A model generated the notes under the pieces. It was not told the DNA's origin, searched no databases, and was given only the letters and a program-made list of their open reading frames with translations. Both the position numbers and the translations under genes were made by a program. A stretch of DNA of 64,000 nt from Streptomyces spectabilis (GTDB taxonomy: Bacteria; Actinomycetota; Actinomycetes; Streptomycetales; Streptomycetaceae), in assembly GCF_008704795.1 (NCBI RefSeq), contig NZ_CP023690.1, positions 3,420,501 through 3,484,500 of the forward strand. Reading direction: 5' to 3'. Below are positions 14,002-23,548 of this stretch, piece by piece (position 1 is the first letter of the stretch; each line of letters opens with the position of its first letter).

Positions 14002-15900
14002 TCAGAGGGCCGCCGCGCCCCGTTCGCGCAGGGCGCGGGCGTACTGCTGGAGGATCCACAACTCGTTCTGGACCGCGGTGAGTTGTTCGGGGTCGCCGTG
14101 GCTGCCGCTAAGGCGGGTGAAGGTGCCCTGGACGTCGCGGATGCGCCGGTCGACGGCCCGCAGCCGCACGGTGACCAGCTGCTCCCCCGCGTACGCCTCG
14201 TCGACCGTGCGGCGCATGATCGCCTCCACGGCCAGCTCCGTGACCATGGCGCGGACCACGTCGTCGGGCGCGGCGTCGCGCACGCGGACGAGGTACTCCT
14301 GCGGGTCCTGGATGCCGAACTCGGCGCCGCCCGCCTCCAGGACGGCCTGGCGCACGGCCGCGTACGGCGCGGCCGTGAACTCGTCCACGCCGTACGCGTC
14401 GAAGGCCGGGGAGACGAGCTCCGGGCGCTGGAGGGCGAGCTTGAGGAGCTCGCGCTCGGTGGCGTAGACGGGGTTGCGGAGGTTCAGGGCGGGTCCCGAG
14501 GGGCCCGTGGGCGCGGCCTGGGCGACCGTCTGGGGGCCGCGCTGCGGCGCGGGGCCCTTGCCGCCGCGCTCCCGCGCCCAGCGGGCGAGCTGGGCGACGC
14601 GCTTGACGACGAACTGCGTGTCGAGGATGCCGAGCATGCCCGCGAGCTGCACGGCGACCTCATGCTGCGCGCCGGTGTTCTTGATCCGGGCGACGACGGG
14701 CGCGGCCTCGTCGAGGGCGGCGGCGCGGCCCGCCGGGGTCTCCAGGTCGTAGCGGGCGACGATCTGGCGGAGCGCGAACTCGAAGAGCGGCGTGCGGGGT
14801 TCGACGAGGTCGGTGACCGCGGAGTCGCCCTTGGCCAGGCGCAGGTCGCAGGGGTCCATGCCGTCGGGCGCGATGGCGATGTACGTCTCGGCGGCGAACT
14901 TCTGGTCGTCCTCGAAGGCGCGCAGGGCCGCCTTCTGGCCCGCCGCGTCACCGTCGAACGTGAAGATCACCCGCGCCGAGCCGTTGTCCATCAGAAGGCG
15001 TCGGAGGATCTTGATGTGGTCGCCGCCGAAGGCGGTGCCGCAGGTCGCGATGGCCGTGGGCACCCCGGCGAGGTGGCAGGCCATGACGTCGGTGTAGCCC
15101 TCGACGACGACGGCCCTGCTGGACTTGGCGATCTCCTTCTTGGCGAGGTCGATGCCGTACAGGACCTGGGACTTCTTGTAGATCGGGGTCTCGGGCGTGT
15201 TCAGGTACTTCGGGCCGTTGTCGTCGTCGCGGAGCTTGCGGGCGCCGAAGCCGACGACCTCGCCGCCGATGTCCCGGATCGGCCACATGAGGCGGCCCCG
15301 GAAGCGGTCGATGGGGCCGCGCCTGCCCTCCTGGGAGAGGCCGGAGAGGGTCAGCTCCTTGTCGGTGAAGCCCTTGCCGCGCAGGAAGCGGGTCAGGTGG
15401 TCCCAGCCCGCCGGGCTGTAGCCGACGCCGAAGTGCGCGGCCGCGGCCTGGTCGAAGCCGCGCTCGGCGAGGAACTTGCGGCCGATCTCGGCCTCGGCGG
15501 ACTCCAGCTGGGCCGTGTAGAACTCGGCGGCCGCCTTGTGCGCCTCGACCAGGCGGATGCGCTCGCCGCGCTGGTGGGAGGGGTTGTACCCGCCCTCCTC
15601 GTAGCGCAGGGTGATGCCCGCCTTGGCGGCGAGGCGCTCCACCGCCTCGGAGAAGGTGAGGTGGTCGACCTTCATCACGAAGGTGAGGGTGTCGCCGCCC
15701 TCCTGGCAGCCGAAGCAGTGGAAGAGGCCCTTGCTGGGGCTGACCTGGAACGACGGGGACTTCTCGTCGTGGAAGGGGCACAGGCCCTTGAGGTTTCCGC
15801 CGCCCGCGTTGCGCAGCTGGAGGTACTCGGACACCACGGCGTCGATCGGGACCGCGTCCCGAACCGCCTTCACATCCTCGTCATTGATCCGCCCAGCCAC
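14002..15900 (-). CDS. dnaG: DNA primase
   Basis: 632 residues, the usual length for actinomycete DnaG. Residues 39-64 hold the CHC2 zinc finger (CPFHDEKSPSF, then CFGCQEGGD). The catalytic core has the TOPRIM motifs VVVEGYTDVMACH and FTFDGDAAGQKA. The C-terminal 130 residues are the helicase-interaction domain. It makes the RNA primers for host replication. The ATG start at 15900 gives the standard MAGRINDEDVKAVRD beginning. The gene is intact, so the element lying beyond its 3' end did not damage it. Confidence 0.97.
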   Translation of the reverse strand: MAGRINDEDVKAVRDAVPIDAVVSEYLQLRNAGGGNLKGLCPFHDEKSPSFQVSPSKGLFHCFGCQEGGDTLTFVMKVDHLTFSEAVERLAAKAGITLRYEEGGYNPSHQRGERIRLVEAHKAAAEFYTAQLESAEAEIGRKFLAERGFDQAAAAHFGVGYSPAGWDHLTRFLRGKGFTDKELTLSGLSQEGRRGPIDRFRGRLMWPIRDIGGEVVGFGARKLRDDDNGPKYLNTPETPIYKKSQVLYGIDLAKKEIAKSSRAVVVEGYTDVMACHLAGVPTAIATCGTAFGGDHIKILRRLLMDNGSARVIFTFDGDAAGQKAALRAFEDDQKFAAETYIAIAPDGMDPCDLRLAKGDSAVTDLVEPRTPLFEFALRQIVARYDLETPAGRAAALDEAAPVVARIKNTGAQHEVAVQLAGMLGILDTQFVVKRVAQLARWARERGGKGPAPQRGPQTVAQAAPTGPSGPALNLRNPVYATERELLKLALQRPELVSPAFDAYGVDEFTAAPYAAVRQAVLEAGGAEFGIQDPQEYLVRVRDAAPDDVVRAMVTELAVEAIMRRTVDEAYAGEQLVTVRLRAVDRRIRDVQGTFTRLSGSHGDPEQLTAVQNELWILQQYARALRERGAAAL

Positions 15901-15993
15901 GCAGGAATTCTACGGCCCCGGGAGCGGGCGCCGGAGCGGACCGGGGGACGGACCGCGGGACGGACCGCGGGTGCGCGGCCCGTCCCGCGGTGA

Positions 15994-17256
15994 TCAGCCC
16001 AGGAGCGACGTCAGCGGCCGGGACGGGTCGGCCAGGGCGTCCGGGTCGGGCCGGGCGCCCGCGCGGACGAGCTTCTGGATGACCTCCGTGACGTCCCACA
16101 CATTCACGTTCATCCCGGCCAGGACCTGGCCCTCGCGCAGCCAGAAGGCGATGAACTCGCGCTTGCCCGCGTCGCCGCGGATCACCACCTGGTCGTACGT
16201 GCCCGGGGGCGCCCAGCCCGAGTACTCCAGGCCGACGTCGTACTGGTCGGAGAAGAAGTACGGGACGCGGTCGTAGGTGACCTCCTCGCCGAGCATGGCG
16301 CGGGCGGCGGCCGGGCCGCCGTTCAGGGCGTTGGCCCAGTGCTCGACGCGCAGGCGGGTGTCGAAGAGCGGGTGCCGGACGGCGGCCACGTCCCCGGCGG
16401 CGTAGATGTCGGGGTCGGAGGTGCGCAGGCTGATGTCCACGGCGATGCCGCCGCCGTCCGCGCGGTCGACGAGGGCGAGGCCCGCGGACTCCGCGAGGGC
16501 GGTGCGCGGGGCGGCGCCGATGGCAGCGAGCACGTCGTGCGCCGGGTGCTCCTCGCCGTCGTCCGTGCGGGCGGCGAGGACCATGCCGTCCTGGCCGATG
16601 ATCTCGGTGAGGCGGGCCCCGAAGTGGAAGCGGACGCCGTGCTCGGCGTGCAGGTCGGCGAACATCTGGCCGACCTCGGGGCCGAGCACGGAGTGCAGCG
16701 GGGTCGGCTCGGGCTCGACGACCGTGACCTCCGCGCCGTACTCCCGGGCTGCCGCGGCGACTTCGAGGCCGATCCAGCCGGCGCCCGCGATCACCAGGTG
16801 GCCGTTGTCGCGGCCGAGCGCGGCCAGGACGTGGCGCAGGCGGTCGGCGTGGGCGAGGCGGCGCAGGTGGTGCACGCCCGCGAGTCCGGTGCCGGGCACG
16901 TCCAGGCGGCGGGGCTCGGCGCCGGTGGCGAGCAGCAGCTTGTCGTAGCGGATGACGGTGCCGTCGCCGAGCCGGACGGTGTGCGCGGCGCGGTCTATGG
17001 CGACGACGGTCTGGCCCAGGTGCAGTTCGACGTCCGCCTGCGCGTACCACGCGGGCTCGTGGACGAAGACGCTGTCGCGGTCCTCCTTGCCGAGGAGGTA
17101 CCCCTTGGAGAGCGGCGGGCGTTCATACGGGTGGTCGCGCTCGTCACCGATGAGGATCACCCGGCCGGTGAAGCCCTCGGCGCGCAGCGTCTCCGCCGCT
17201 TTCGCACCCGCGAGACCTCCTCCGACGATGACGAACGTCTGATCCGCGTCGACCAC
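15994..17256 (-). CDS. FAD-dependent ferredoxin reductase-like oxidoreductase
   Basis: 420 residues from the GTG at 17256, chosen because AGGAGG lies 6 bases upstream on the minus strand. Two Rossmann sites are visible: FVIVGGGLAGAKAAE at the N-terminus (FAD) and LVIAGAGWIGLEVAAAA (NAD(P)H). IYAAGDVAAV near 285 binds the flavin tail. It matches the family that passes electrons from NAD(P)H to ferredoxins serving P450s or oxygenases (rhodocoxin/putidaredoxin reductase type). It stands alone; no ferredoxin is adjacent, so the partner is elsewhere. Its lower-reading neighbour is dnaG. Confidence 0.85.
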   Translation of the reverse strand: MVDADQTFVIVGGGLAGAKAAETLRAEGFTGRVILIGDERDHPYERPPLSKGYLLGKEDRDSVFVHEPAWYAQADVELHLGQTVVAIDRAAHTVRLGDGTVIRYDKLLLATGAEPRRLDVPGTGLAGVHHLRRLAHADRLRHVLAALGRDNGHLVIAGAGWIGLEVAAAAREYGAEVTVVEPEPTPLHSVLGPEVGQMFADLHAEHGVRFHFGARLTEIIGQDGMVLAARTDDGEEHPAHDVLAAIGAAPRTALAESAGLALVDRADGGGIAVDISLRTSDPDIYAAGDVAAVRHPLFDTRLRVEHWANALNGGPAAARAMLGEEVTYDRVPYFFSDQYDVGLEYSGWAPPGTYDQVVIRGDAGKREFIAFWLREGQVLAGMNVNVWDVTEVIQKLVRAGARPDPDALADPSRPLTSLLG

Positions 17257-17374
17257 TTGATGCCTCCTCGAAACCTTTAAGTCCACTGGGAGAGTCCCGC
17301 ACGCAGCGTGATGGCGGAAGGGGCTGTACCCCAATCCGGCCACTTTCCGTCACATCCCGTGCTCACCTCCATGG

Positions 17375-18715
17375 TCACTCACCGCTGTGGGCATTCCGGT
17401 GCGGGGAGGTGAGCCGTGCGTGCAGGGAACGGGCGGCGGCGTCCGTGAGGGACGCGATCTGGTCGATGACGACGCGCTTGGCGGCGCGGTCGTCGGGCGC
17501 CGCGTCGTACAGGGCGCGGAACTGCGGGTCGAGCCCCTCGGGCGCGCGCCGGGTGAGCGCGTCGGCCAGCTCGGCGACGCAGACGCGCTGGTCGGCGCGG
17601 AGCCGGGTCTGGGCGGGGCGCTGCATGACGTAGCGGTCGGCGACGGCCTTGAGGACGGCGCACTCCAGGCGCGTCTCGCGCGGGACGACCAGCTCGGCGG
17701 CGTAGCGCGTGAGCGGGCCCGTGCCGTACCGCGCGCGGGTCGCGGTCTCGGCGGCGAGGCAGAAGCGGCCGATGAGCTGGCTGGTGGCGTCCTTCAGGCG
17801 GGCCTGGGCGACGGCGGACCCGTTGTAGCCGTGCGGCCACCACTCCTGGTCCTGGAGGCGGTCGAGGGCCGCGGCGAGTTCCTCGGGGTCGGTGTCCGCG
17901 GGGACGTAGCGGCCGATGGCGACCGCGTACACGTCCTGGCGCTCGGGTTCGGCGTGCAGCACGTTCGGATCGATGTGGCCCGCGTGCAGGCCGTCCTCCA
18001 CGTCGTGCACCGAGTACGCGACGTCGTCCGACCAGTCCATGATCTGCGCCTCGAAGCAGGTGCGGTGGCCGGGGGCGCCCTCGCGGACCCAGTCGAAGAC
18101 GGGCCGGTCGTCCTCGTAGACACCGAACTTCACGGAGTCCGGGTCGGTGGGGTGGGCGCCGCGCGGCCAGGGGTACTTGGTGGCGGCGTCCAGGGCGGCC
18201 CTGGTGAGGTTCAGGCCCACGCTGACCAGGTCGTCGGTGTCCGCGCTCCGTACGAAGCGCTTGGGCTCGATGCGGGTGAGCAGGCGCAGGGACTGGGCGT
18301 TGCCCTCGAAGCCGCCGCAGTCCTGGGCGAGGTCGTTCAGCGCCTGTTCGCCGTTGTGCCCGAAGGGCGGGTGGCCGAGGTCGTGGGAGAGGCAGGCCGT
18401 CTCCACCAGGTCGGGGTCGCAGCCGAGGGCGGCGCCCAGCTCGCGGCCGACCTGGGCGCACTCCAGGGAGTGGGTGAGGCGGGTGCGCGCGCTGGCGTCC
18501 CAGGCTTGGCTCTTGGTGCCGGGCGTGACGACCTGGGTCTTGCCCGCGAGGCGGCGCAGCGCGGCGGAGTGCAGGACGCGGGCGCGGTCCCGCTGGAAGG
18601 CGGTGCGCCCCGGCCGTTTGTCCGGCTCCGCGGCCCAGCGCTCGACGGCGGCGGCGTCGTAGGGAGAGGAGTACGCCGGGTGCTCGGTCTGCGCGTGCGG
18701 TGCGGTGCCTGCCAT
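17375..18715 (-). CDS. dgt: dGTP triphosphohydrolase-like HD protein
   Basis: 446 residues. The HD metal site is clear: [16 protein letters not shown] early, then [16 protein letters not shown], with YSVHDVED further on. The N-terminal [20 protein letters not shown] is the family's nucleotide-binding region. It cleaves dGTP (and perhaps other dNTPs) to the nucleoside and triphosphate, keeping pools balanced for replication. Placed upstream of the flavoprotein and dnaG on the same strand, which is the usual actinomycete order. Confidence 0.93.
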   Translation of the reverse strand: MAGTAPHAQTEHPAYSSPYDAAAVERWAAEPDKRPGRTAFQRDRARVLHSAALRRLAGKTQVVTPGTKSQAWDASARTRLTHSLECAQVGRELGAALGCDPDLVETACLSHDLGHPPFGHNGEQALNDLAQDCGGFEGNAQSLRLLTRIEPKRFVRSADTDDLVSVGLNLTRAALDAATKYPWPRGAHPTDPDSVKFGVYEDDRPVFDWVREGAPGHRTCFEAQIMDWSDDVAYSVHDVEDGLHAGHIDPNVLHAEPERQDVYAVAIGRYVPADTDPEELAAALDRLQDQEWWPHGYNGSAVAQARLKDATSQLIGRFCLAAETATRARYGTGPLTRYAAELVVPRETRLECAVLKAVADRYVMQRPAQTRLRADQRVCVAELADALTRRAPEGLDPQFRALYDAAPDDRAAKRVVIDQIASLTDAAARSLHARLTSPHRNAHSGE

Positions 18716-18761
18716 GCACCGACAGTAGACGCAGGCGCAGGCGGGGTGCGCCGCGGCCCCG

Positions 18762-19532
18762 TCAGGCGGGCGTCGGACGCAGCGGCGGCGCCGGGGCGGG
18801 CGCGGCGGAACACGCCTGGTCGTAGCGGTGCAGCAGGAGCGCGGCGAGAGCCGGGTGCGCGCCGAGCGGGGCGGCGGCCGGCCACGGCGTGGCGGCGGCG
18901 GCCTCGGCGGCGAACCGGCCGGGCGCGGTGAAGTAGGAGGCGACGGCGACGCGGCGGGCCCCGGCGGCGGCGAGGGCGCGCGCCGCGGCGGGCACGGAGG
19001 TGGGCGTCGCGGCGGTGGGCGCGGCGTAACCGGGGGTGACGGGGACGCCGAGGCGGCGGGCGAGCAGGGCGGCGGCGCGGCGGGTGTCGGCGGCGTACGC
19101 GGGGTCGCGGGAGCCCGCGGCGGCGAGGACGACGCCGTGGCCGCCGGTGGCTGCGGGCGCGGCGGGCCAGCCCGCTTCGGTGAGGCGGGCGTGCAGGGCC
19201 TCGGCGAGCAGCGGGTGCGGGCCGAGCGGGGCGGCGACGCGCGGGGCCGTCCACGGGTGCGCGGCGGCCGTCGCGGGGATGTCGTGCCGGGCGTGGTGAC
19301 CGCGGCCGAGGAGGAGCGGTACGAGGACGGCGGGCCGGGCGCCCAGGGCGTCGAGGGTCTCGCTCAGGAGGGGCCGGGTGAGCTCTATGTGGGCCAGGCG
19401 GACGTCGAGGCCGGGGCGGCGTTCGCGGGTCGCTCGCAGGAGCGCGGTGGCTGTGGCCAGGGCGCGGGGGTCGCGGCTGCCGTGCGCTACCGCTACCAGG
19501 GCCGGGGCCGTGGCGGGGTGGGGCGTTTCCAT
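18762..19532 (-). CDS. Sirohydrochlorin chelatase-like protein (CbiX family)
   Basis: 256 residues with two repeated CbiX-type halves: [14 protein letters not shown] at the start and [14 protein letters not shown] near 130. The metal His in AHGSRD and the later [11 protein letters not shown] are kept. It inserts Fe2+ (or Co2+) into sirohydrochlorin to make siroheme, the cofactor NirB needs. Its divergent placement from nasA, sharing the control region, fits that role well. Very alanine-rich, as usual in this genus. Confidence 0.85.
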   Translation of the reverse strand: METPHPATAPALVAVAHGSRDPRALATATALLRATRERRPGLDVRLAHIELTRPLLSETLDALGARPAVLVPLLLGRGHHARHDIPATAAAHPWTAPRVAAPLGPHPLLAEALHARLTEAGWPAAPAATGGHGVVLAAAGSRDPAYAADTRRAAALLARRLGVPVTPGYAAPTAATPTSVPAAARALAAAGARRVAVASYFTAPGRFAAEAAAATPWPAAAPLGAHPALAALLLHRYDQACSAAPAPAPPLRPTPA

Positions 19533-19634
19533 GGGGTGAGGGTGGCGGGGGCGCGTTGCCTCGCTGTTGCGGGGCGGTTTCCGGCGTGGGCGCCTTTCGC
19601 CTCACAGGAGGCGCCGGGTCTCGTGGAGGTCCGC

Positions 19635-19672
19635 GTACCGCGGGCGTAACCCGCCGGGGCGGGGCGGGAAAC
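19635..19672. promoter_or_regulatory. Candidate GlnR box in the cbiX-nasA gap
   Basis: Half-sites at 11-base steps: GTACC (19635-19639), GTAAC (19646-19650), a poor site at 19657, then GAAAC (19668-19672). The GlnR consensus in Streptomyces is gTnAc-n6-GaAAc. GAAAC ends 23 bases before the nasA ATG, the same distance as in the nir operon. Confidence 0.6.
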
Positions 19673-19695
19673 ACGCGCGGTGGAGGGTGGCGGGC

Positions 19696-21849
19696 ATGCA
19701 GCCCTCCCGCCCCGTTCAGGCCGCCGCCCCCGGCACGGTCACGCCGACCCACTGTCCGTACTGCGCGCTCCAGTGCGGCATGGGGCTTGCGCGCGCGGGC
19801 GAAGGCGTGAAGGTTGTGGAGCGGCCCGCGTTCCCCGTCAACGGGGGCGCGCTGTGCGGCAAGGGCCGTACGGCACCCGCGGTGCTCTCCTCCCGGGTGC
19901 GCCTGACCGAGCCCCTCGTCCGATCCCACGCCACGGGCGGGCTCGTGCCGGCCACCTGGGAGGAGGCCCTGGACCGCGTGGCCGAGGGCCTGGCCCGCAC
20001 GCGGGCGGCGTACGGCGCGGACGCGTGCGGGGTGTTCGGCGGGGGCGGGCTCACGAACGAGAAGGCGTACGCGCTCGGCAAGTTCGCGCGGGTGGTGCTC
20101 GGGACCTCGCAGATCGACTACAACGGGCGGTTCTGCATGTCGTCCGCCGCGGCGGCGGGGCAGCGGGCGTTCGGGGTCGACCGGGGCCTGCCGTTCCCGC
20201 TGGCGGACGTCGCCCGCACCGGGTGCGTGATCCTCGTCGGCTCGAACCTGGCGGAGACGATGCCGCCCGCGCTGCGCTACCTCACGGAGATGAAGGACAA
20301 CGGCGGCTCGCTGATCGTCGTGGACCCGCGGCGCACCCGCACCGCCGAGCAGGCCGATCTGCATCTGGCGCCGCGCCCCGGCACGGACCTGGCGCTCGCC
20401 CTGGGCCTGCTGCACCTGGTGGTGGCCGAGGGGCACGTGGACGAGGAGTACGTCGCCGCGCGCACCAGCGGCTGGGAGGAGGCGCGGGCGGCGGCGATGG
20501 CGCACTGGCCGGAGCACGTCGAGCGGATCACGGGCGTGCCGGTGCCCCAACTGCGGGAGACGGTACGGCGGTTCGGCGCGGCCGAGCACGCCATGGTGCT
20601 GACCGCGCGCGGCCCCGAGCAGCAGGCGAAGGGCACGGACACGGTGGGCGCGTGGATCAACCTGTGCCTGGCGACGGGCAGGCCGGGGCGGCCGCTGTCC
20701 GGGTACGGCTGCCTGACCGGCCAGGGCAACGGGCAGGGCGGCCGTGAGCACGGCCAGAAGGCCGACCAGCTGCCGGGCTACCGCAAGTTGACGGACCCCG
20801 GGGCGCGGGCGCACGTGGCGGCGGTGTGGGGCGTGGACCCGGAATCGCTTCCGGGGCCCGGGCGTTCGGCATACGAGCTGCTCGACGCGCTCGGCGGGGA
20901 CGTGCGGGCGCTGCTGCTCATGGGCTCCAACCCGGTGGTGTCGGCGCCCCGGGCCGCGCACGTGGAGCAGCGGATCAGGTCCCTGGACTTCCTGGCGGTC
21001 GCGGACGTGGTGCTCTCGGAGACCGCCGCGCTCGCCGACGTGGTCCTGCCGGTCACGCAGTGGGCCGAGGAGACCGGCACGGTGACGAACCTGGAGGGCA
21101 GGGTGCTGCTCCGCCGCAAGGCGGTGGACCCCCCGCCCGGGGTGCGCAGCGACCTCGACGTCCTGCACGGCCTCGCGGACCGGCTCGGCCACGGGAAGGG
21201 CTTCCCGACCGAGCCGGAGGAGGTCTTCGACGAACTGCGCCGGGCCAGCGCGGGCGGGATCGCGGACTACGCGGGCATCACGTACGAACGCCTCGCGGCG
21301 GGGAACGGCGAGGGGGTGTTCTGGCCTTGCCCGGAGGGGACGGAGGGGACGGAGGGGACGGAGACGGCCGGTGCGGCCGGTGTTCCGCACGCCGGGACGC
21401 CGCGGCTCTTTCTGGAGCGGTTCGCCACGGATGACGGGCGGGCGCGGTTCGTGGCGGTGGCGCACCGGGGCGCCGCCGAGGAGCCCGACGCGGAGTACCC
21501 CGTCCTGCTCACCACCGGGCGGGTGCTCGCCCAGTACCAGTCGGGGGCGCAGACGCGGCGCGTGGCCGAGTTGAACGCCGCCGCGCCGGGGCCCTTCGTG
21601 GAGCTCCATCCACGGCTCGCGGCCCGGGTCGGGGTGGCCGACGGGGACCCGGTCGCCGTGGTGTCGCGGCGCGGCCGGGCCACCGTGCCCGCCCGGGTCA
21701 CGGCGGGCATCCGGCCCGACACCGTGTTCATGCCGTTCCACTGGCCCGGCGAGGGGCGGGCCAACGTGCTGACCCATCCCGCGCTCGACCCGGTGTCGCG
21801 GATGCCGGAGTTCAAGGTGTGCGCGGTGCGCCTGGAGGCGCCGGGGTGA
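19696..21849 (+). CDS. nasA: Assimilatory nitrate reductase, molybdopterin catalytic subunit
   Basis: 717 residues from the ATG at 19696 (GGAGGG at 19682-19687). The N-terminal 4Fe-4S site is Cys 20, Cys 23, Cys 27 and Cys 54 (CPYCALQC, then ALCGKGR). The bis-MGD oxidoreductase domain follows, with GSNLAETMPP, LTGQGNGQGGREHGQKAD and MGSNPVVSAP, and the C-terminal 110 residues form the dinucleotide-binding barrel (YPVLLTTGRVLAQYQSG). It reduces nitrate to nitrite in the cytoplasm; NirBD at 30-33 kb finishes to ammonium. It lacks the C-terminal 2Fe-2S domain of some NasA proteins, so electrons must come from a separate partner, perhaps the flavoprotein at 28939. Its 3' end overlaps the convergent gene by 38 bases. 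Confidence 0.92.
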   Translation: MQPSRPVQAAAPGTVTPTHCPYCALQCGMGLARAGEGVKVVERPAFPVNGGALCGKGRTAPAVLSSRVRLTEPLVRSHATGGLVPATWEEALDRVAEGLARTRAAYGADACGVFGGGGLTNEKAYALGKFARVVLGTSQIDYNGRFCMSSAAAAGQRAFGVDRGLPFPLADVARTGCVILVGSNLAETMPPALRYLTEMKDNGGSLIVVDPRRTRTAEQADLHLAPRPGTDLALALGLLHLVVAEGHVDEEYVAARTSGWEEARAAAMAHWPEHVERITGVPVPQLRETVRRFGAAEHAMVLTARGPEQQAKGTDTVGAWINLCLATGRPGRPLSGYGCLTGQGNGQGGREHGQKADQLPGYRKLTDPGARAHVAAVWGVDPESLPGPGRSAYELLDALGGDVRALLLMGSNPVVSAPRAAHVEQRIRSLDFLAVADVVLSETAALADVVLPVTQWAEETGTVTNLEGRVLLRRKAVDPPPGVRSDLDVLHGLADRLGHGKGFPTEPEEVFDELRRASAGGIADYAGITYERLAAGNGEGVFWPCPEGTEGTEGTETAGAAGVPHAGTPRLFLERFATDDGRARFVAVAHRGAAEEPDAEYPVLLTTGRVLAQYQSGAQTRRVAELNAAAPGPFVELHPRLAARVGVADGDPVAVVSRRGRATVPARVTAGIRPDTVFMPFHWPGEGRANVLTHPALDPVSRMPEFKVCAVRLEAPG

Positions 21850-22252
21850 GCCAGGCACCGCTCCGCAGCGGTGTCGCCGTGGCCCGCAGCCGCGCCGCCA
21901 GGGGCGGGGCCGCCACGTACACCCAGGCCGGCGTCGTCGTGCCGTCCTCGCGGACGACGTCGCGGGCCACGCGCAGATAGAGGCTGCGGGGGTCGCCGGG
22001 GACGTACTCCTCCAGGTGGTCCAGGTCGGCGAGCAGCCGCCGGTACGTCTCGGGGCGGGCGGTCACCAGGTCGCCGTGGACGGGGCCCGCGCCGGGGGCC
22101 CGGACCGCGTACGGGTAGCCGGGCCCGTCGTAGAGGACGGCGTCCGGGAGGCGGGCGGGCACGCACGTCAGGACGCGCCCGTACAGGAAGGCGTGGTTGC
22201 GCCCGCCCGGGCGCAGCGTTCCGTACACGAAGAACGGCAGCCGCTCGGTCAC
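21812..22252 (-). CDS. Gamma-glutamylcyclotransferase-family protein
   Basis: 146 residues from the GTG at 22252, which overlaps the cutA stop by 4 bases. FVYGTLRPGG near the N-terminus is the family's substrate loop, and DHLEEYVPGD supplies the catalytic Glu. It probably converts gamma-glutamyl amines or dipeptides to 5-oxoproline. Co-translated with cutA. The last 38 bases run antisense into nasA, so the two genes converge with overlap. Confidence 0.85.
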   Translation of the reverse strand: MTERLPFFVYGTLRPGGRNHAFLYGRVLTCVPARLPDAVLYDGPGYPYAVRAPGAGPVHGDLVTARPETYRRLLADLDHLEEYVPGDPRSLYLRVARDVVREDGTTTPAWVYVAAPPLAARLRATATPLRSGAWLTPAPPGAPRTP

Positions 22253-22584
22253 TCGGCGGTCTCCGCCGCGACCCAGCCGAGGTAGGCCGCGCTGCCCCGG
22301 GTCACGGGGGTGGCGATGATCTCCGGCGTCTCGTAGTCGTGGGCCTGGACCAGCCAGGACTCCAGGGCGGCGTACCGCTCGTCCGTCGTCTTCAGGAGGA
22401 GCTGCCACTCGCGGGCCGTCTCCAGGGCGCCTTCCCAGCGGTAGACGGAGGTGACCGGGCCGTTGATCTGGGCGCAGGCCGCGAGGCGGGCCTCGATGGC
22501 GCCGCGCGCCAGGGTGTCGGCCTTGTCGGCGGTGTCCGTGGTGGTCAGGACCATCAGGAAGGCGGGGGTGCTCGGTTCCGTCAC
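22249..22584 (-). CDS. cutA: CutA-family divalent cation tolerance protein
   Basis: 111 residues from the GTG at 22584 (GAGAGGA upstream on the minus strand). VLTTTDTADKADTLARGAIEARLAACAQI is the CutA1 opening, and SVYRWEGALETAREWQLLLKT and ETPEIIATPVTRGS complete the fold. CutA forms a trimer with a ferredoxin-like fold; a role in copper tolerance is traditional but poorly established. First gene of a two-gene operon. Confidence 0.92.
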   Translation of the reverse strand: MTEPSTPAFLMVLTTTDTADKADTLARGAIEARLAACAQINGPVTSVYRWEGALETAREWQLLLKTTDERYAALESWLVQAHDYETPEIIATPVTRGSAAYLGWVAAETAE

Positions 22585-22816
22585 GGCACGTGTTCCTCTC
22601 GTACGGGAAAGTCCTGCGCACCGTGAGGCTACCGGCCTGGCCGAAGGTCCCGAGCTGGGGGTTTTCGCGGCTTTGGTGACGACTGTTACACAACCTCCTG
22701 GTTCCTGTGATGCGTCCTTCCTACCGTCGACCCCAGGTGGCCGGTCCTGTGCCGCGTCCCGGTGCTTTCCTCGGCCCTGCCACCGCCAAGCCCCTCCGTC
22801 CTCCACCGGTCCCGCC

Positions 22817-23548
22817 ATGACTCTGCGACTCCGCCTCTTCCTGGGCGCGCCCCTGGCCGTCCTGGCCGTCGTCGTGCTCTCCGCCTGCGGGGCAACGGAC
22901 GGCCTCGACGCCGGTGAGCCCGCGCCGCCGGTGTCGGTGCAGCCGAGCCCCAAGCCGCTGTGGCCCGACTGGTCGGGCACGACACCGTCGGCGCCCGGTG
23001 CCGAGACCGCGACGAAGCTGCCGCCGCCCGAGCCGCTCGACGGCATCGGCGCACTCGGCTCCGGCGGGCTCGCGAAGCTCGACGTGCGCGAGCTGCTGCG
23101 CGCGGACCCGCGTCTGAAGACGCTCGCCGACCGGCCGATGATCAAGAAGCCGGGGCGCTCCGGCATCCGCCCGCCGCTGCTCGTCGACCTCTCCGGGGAC
23201 GGCAGGCCCGAGCTGCTGCTCGCGATCGACCTGGAGAGCGGGCGCAGCGCGGTCGTCGTCTACGCCGAGCGCGGCGGCAAGGTCTACCCGGTGCTCTTCA
23301 CCGCGGGCAGACGGATCTCGGTCGAGGTGATCGGCACCGATCTGCTGGTGCGCAGCCCCTGCGCCGACGGTGGCGAGCAGGCCGTGCGGTACCACTGGGA
23401 CGGCAAGCGGATGTCCACGGTCAGCGACACCAAGAACTACAAGAAGCCGGACCGCTCCCCCGGCCCCGACGACCACGGCGACGGTCCCGCGTCGCCCACG
23501 CCGTCCGCCTCGCCCACGCCTTCGGGCCGCCCGGGAACCGGCTCGTGA
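22817..23548 (+). CDS. Secreted lipoprotein upstream of the sensor kinase
   Basis: 243 residues from the ATG at 22817. A signal peptide ends in the lipobox VVLSAC (Cys about residue 24). A proline-rich spacer leads to a central domain with VDLSGDGRPELLLAIDLESG, a calcium-type DxDGxxE loop like those in FG-GAP/VCBS repeats, and the C-terminus is a Ser/Pro-rich tail. It overlaps the histidine kinase gene by 4 bases (GTGA). It may sense something outside the cell and pass it to the kinase, as CseA modulates CseBC, but that analogy is inference. Confidence 0.75.
   Translation: MTLRLRLFLGAPLAVLAVVVLSACGATDGLDAGEPAPPVSVQPSPKPLWPDWSGTTPSAPGAETATKLPPPEPLDGIGALGSGGLAKLDVRELLRADPRLKTLADRPMIKKPGRSGIRPPLLVDLSGDGRPELLLAIDLESGRSAVVVYAERGGKVYPVLFTAGRRISVEVIGTDLLVRSPCADGGEQAVRYHWDGKRMSTVSDTKNYKKPDRSPGPDDHGDGPASPTPSASPTPSGRPGTGS

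Noticed and set aside
13936..15993. 685-residue frame antisense to dnaG
   Set aside because: Typical high-GC shadow frame; Arg/Gly/Val-rich with no domain, and dnaG on the other strand is certain.
18337..21858. 1173-residue minus-strand frame across dgt, cbiX and nasA
   Set aside because: Low-complexity Arg/Pro translation opposite three well-supported genes.
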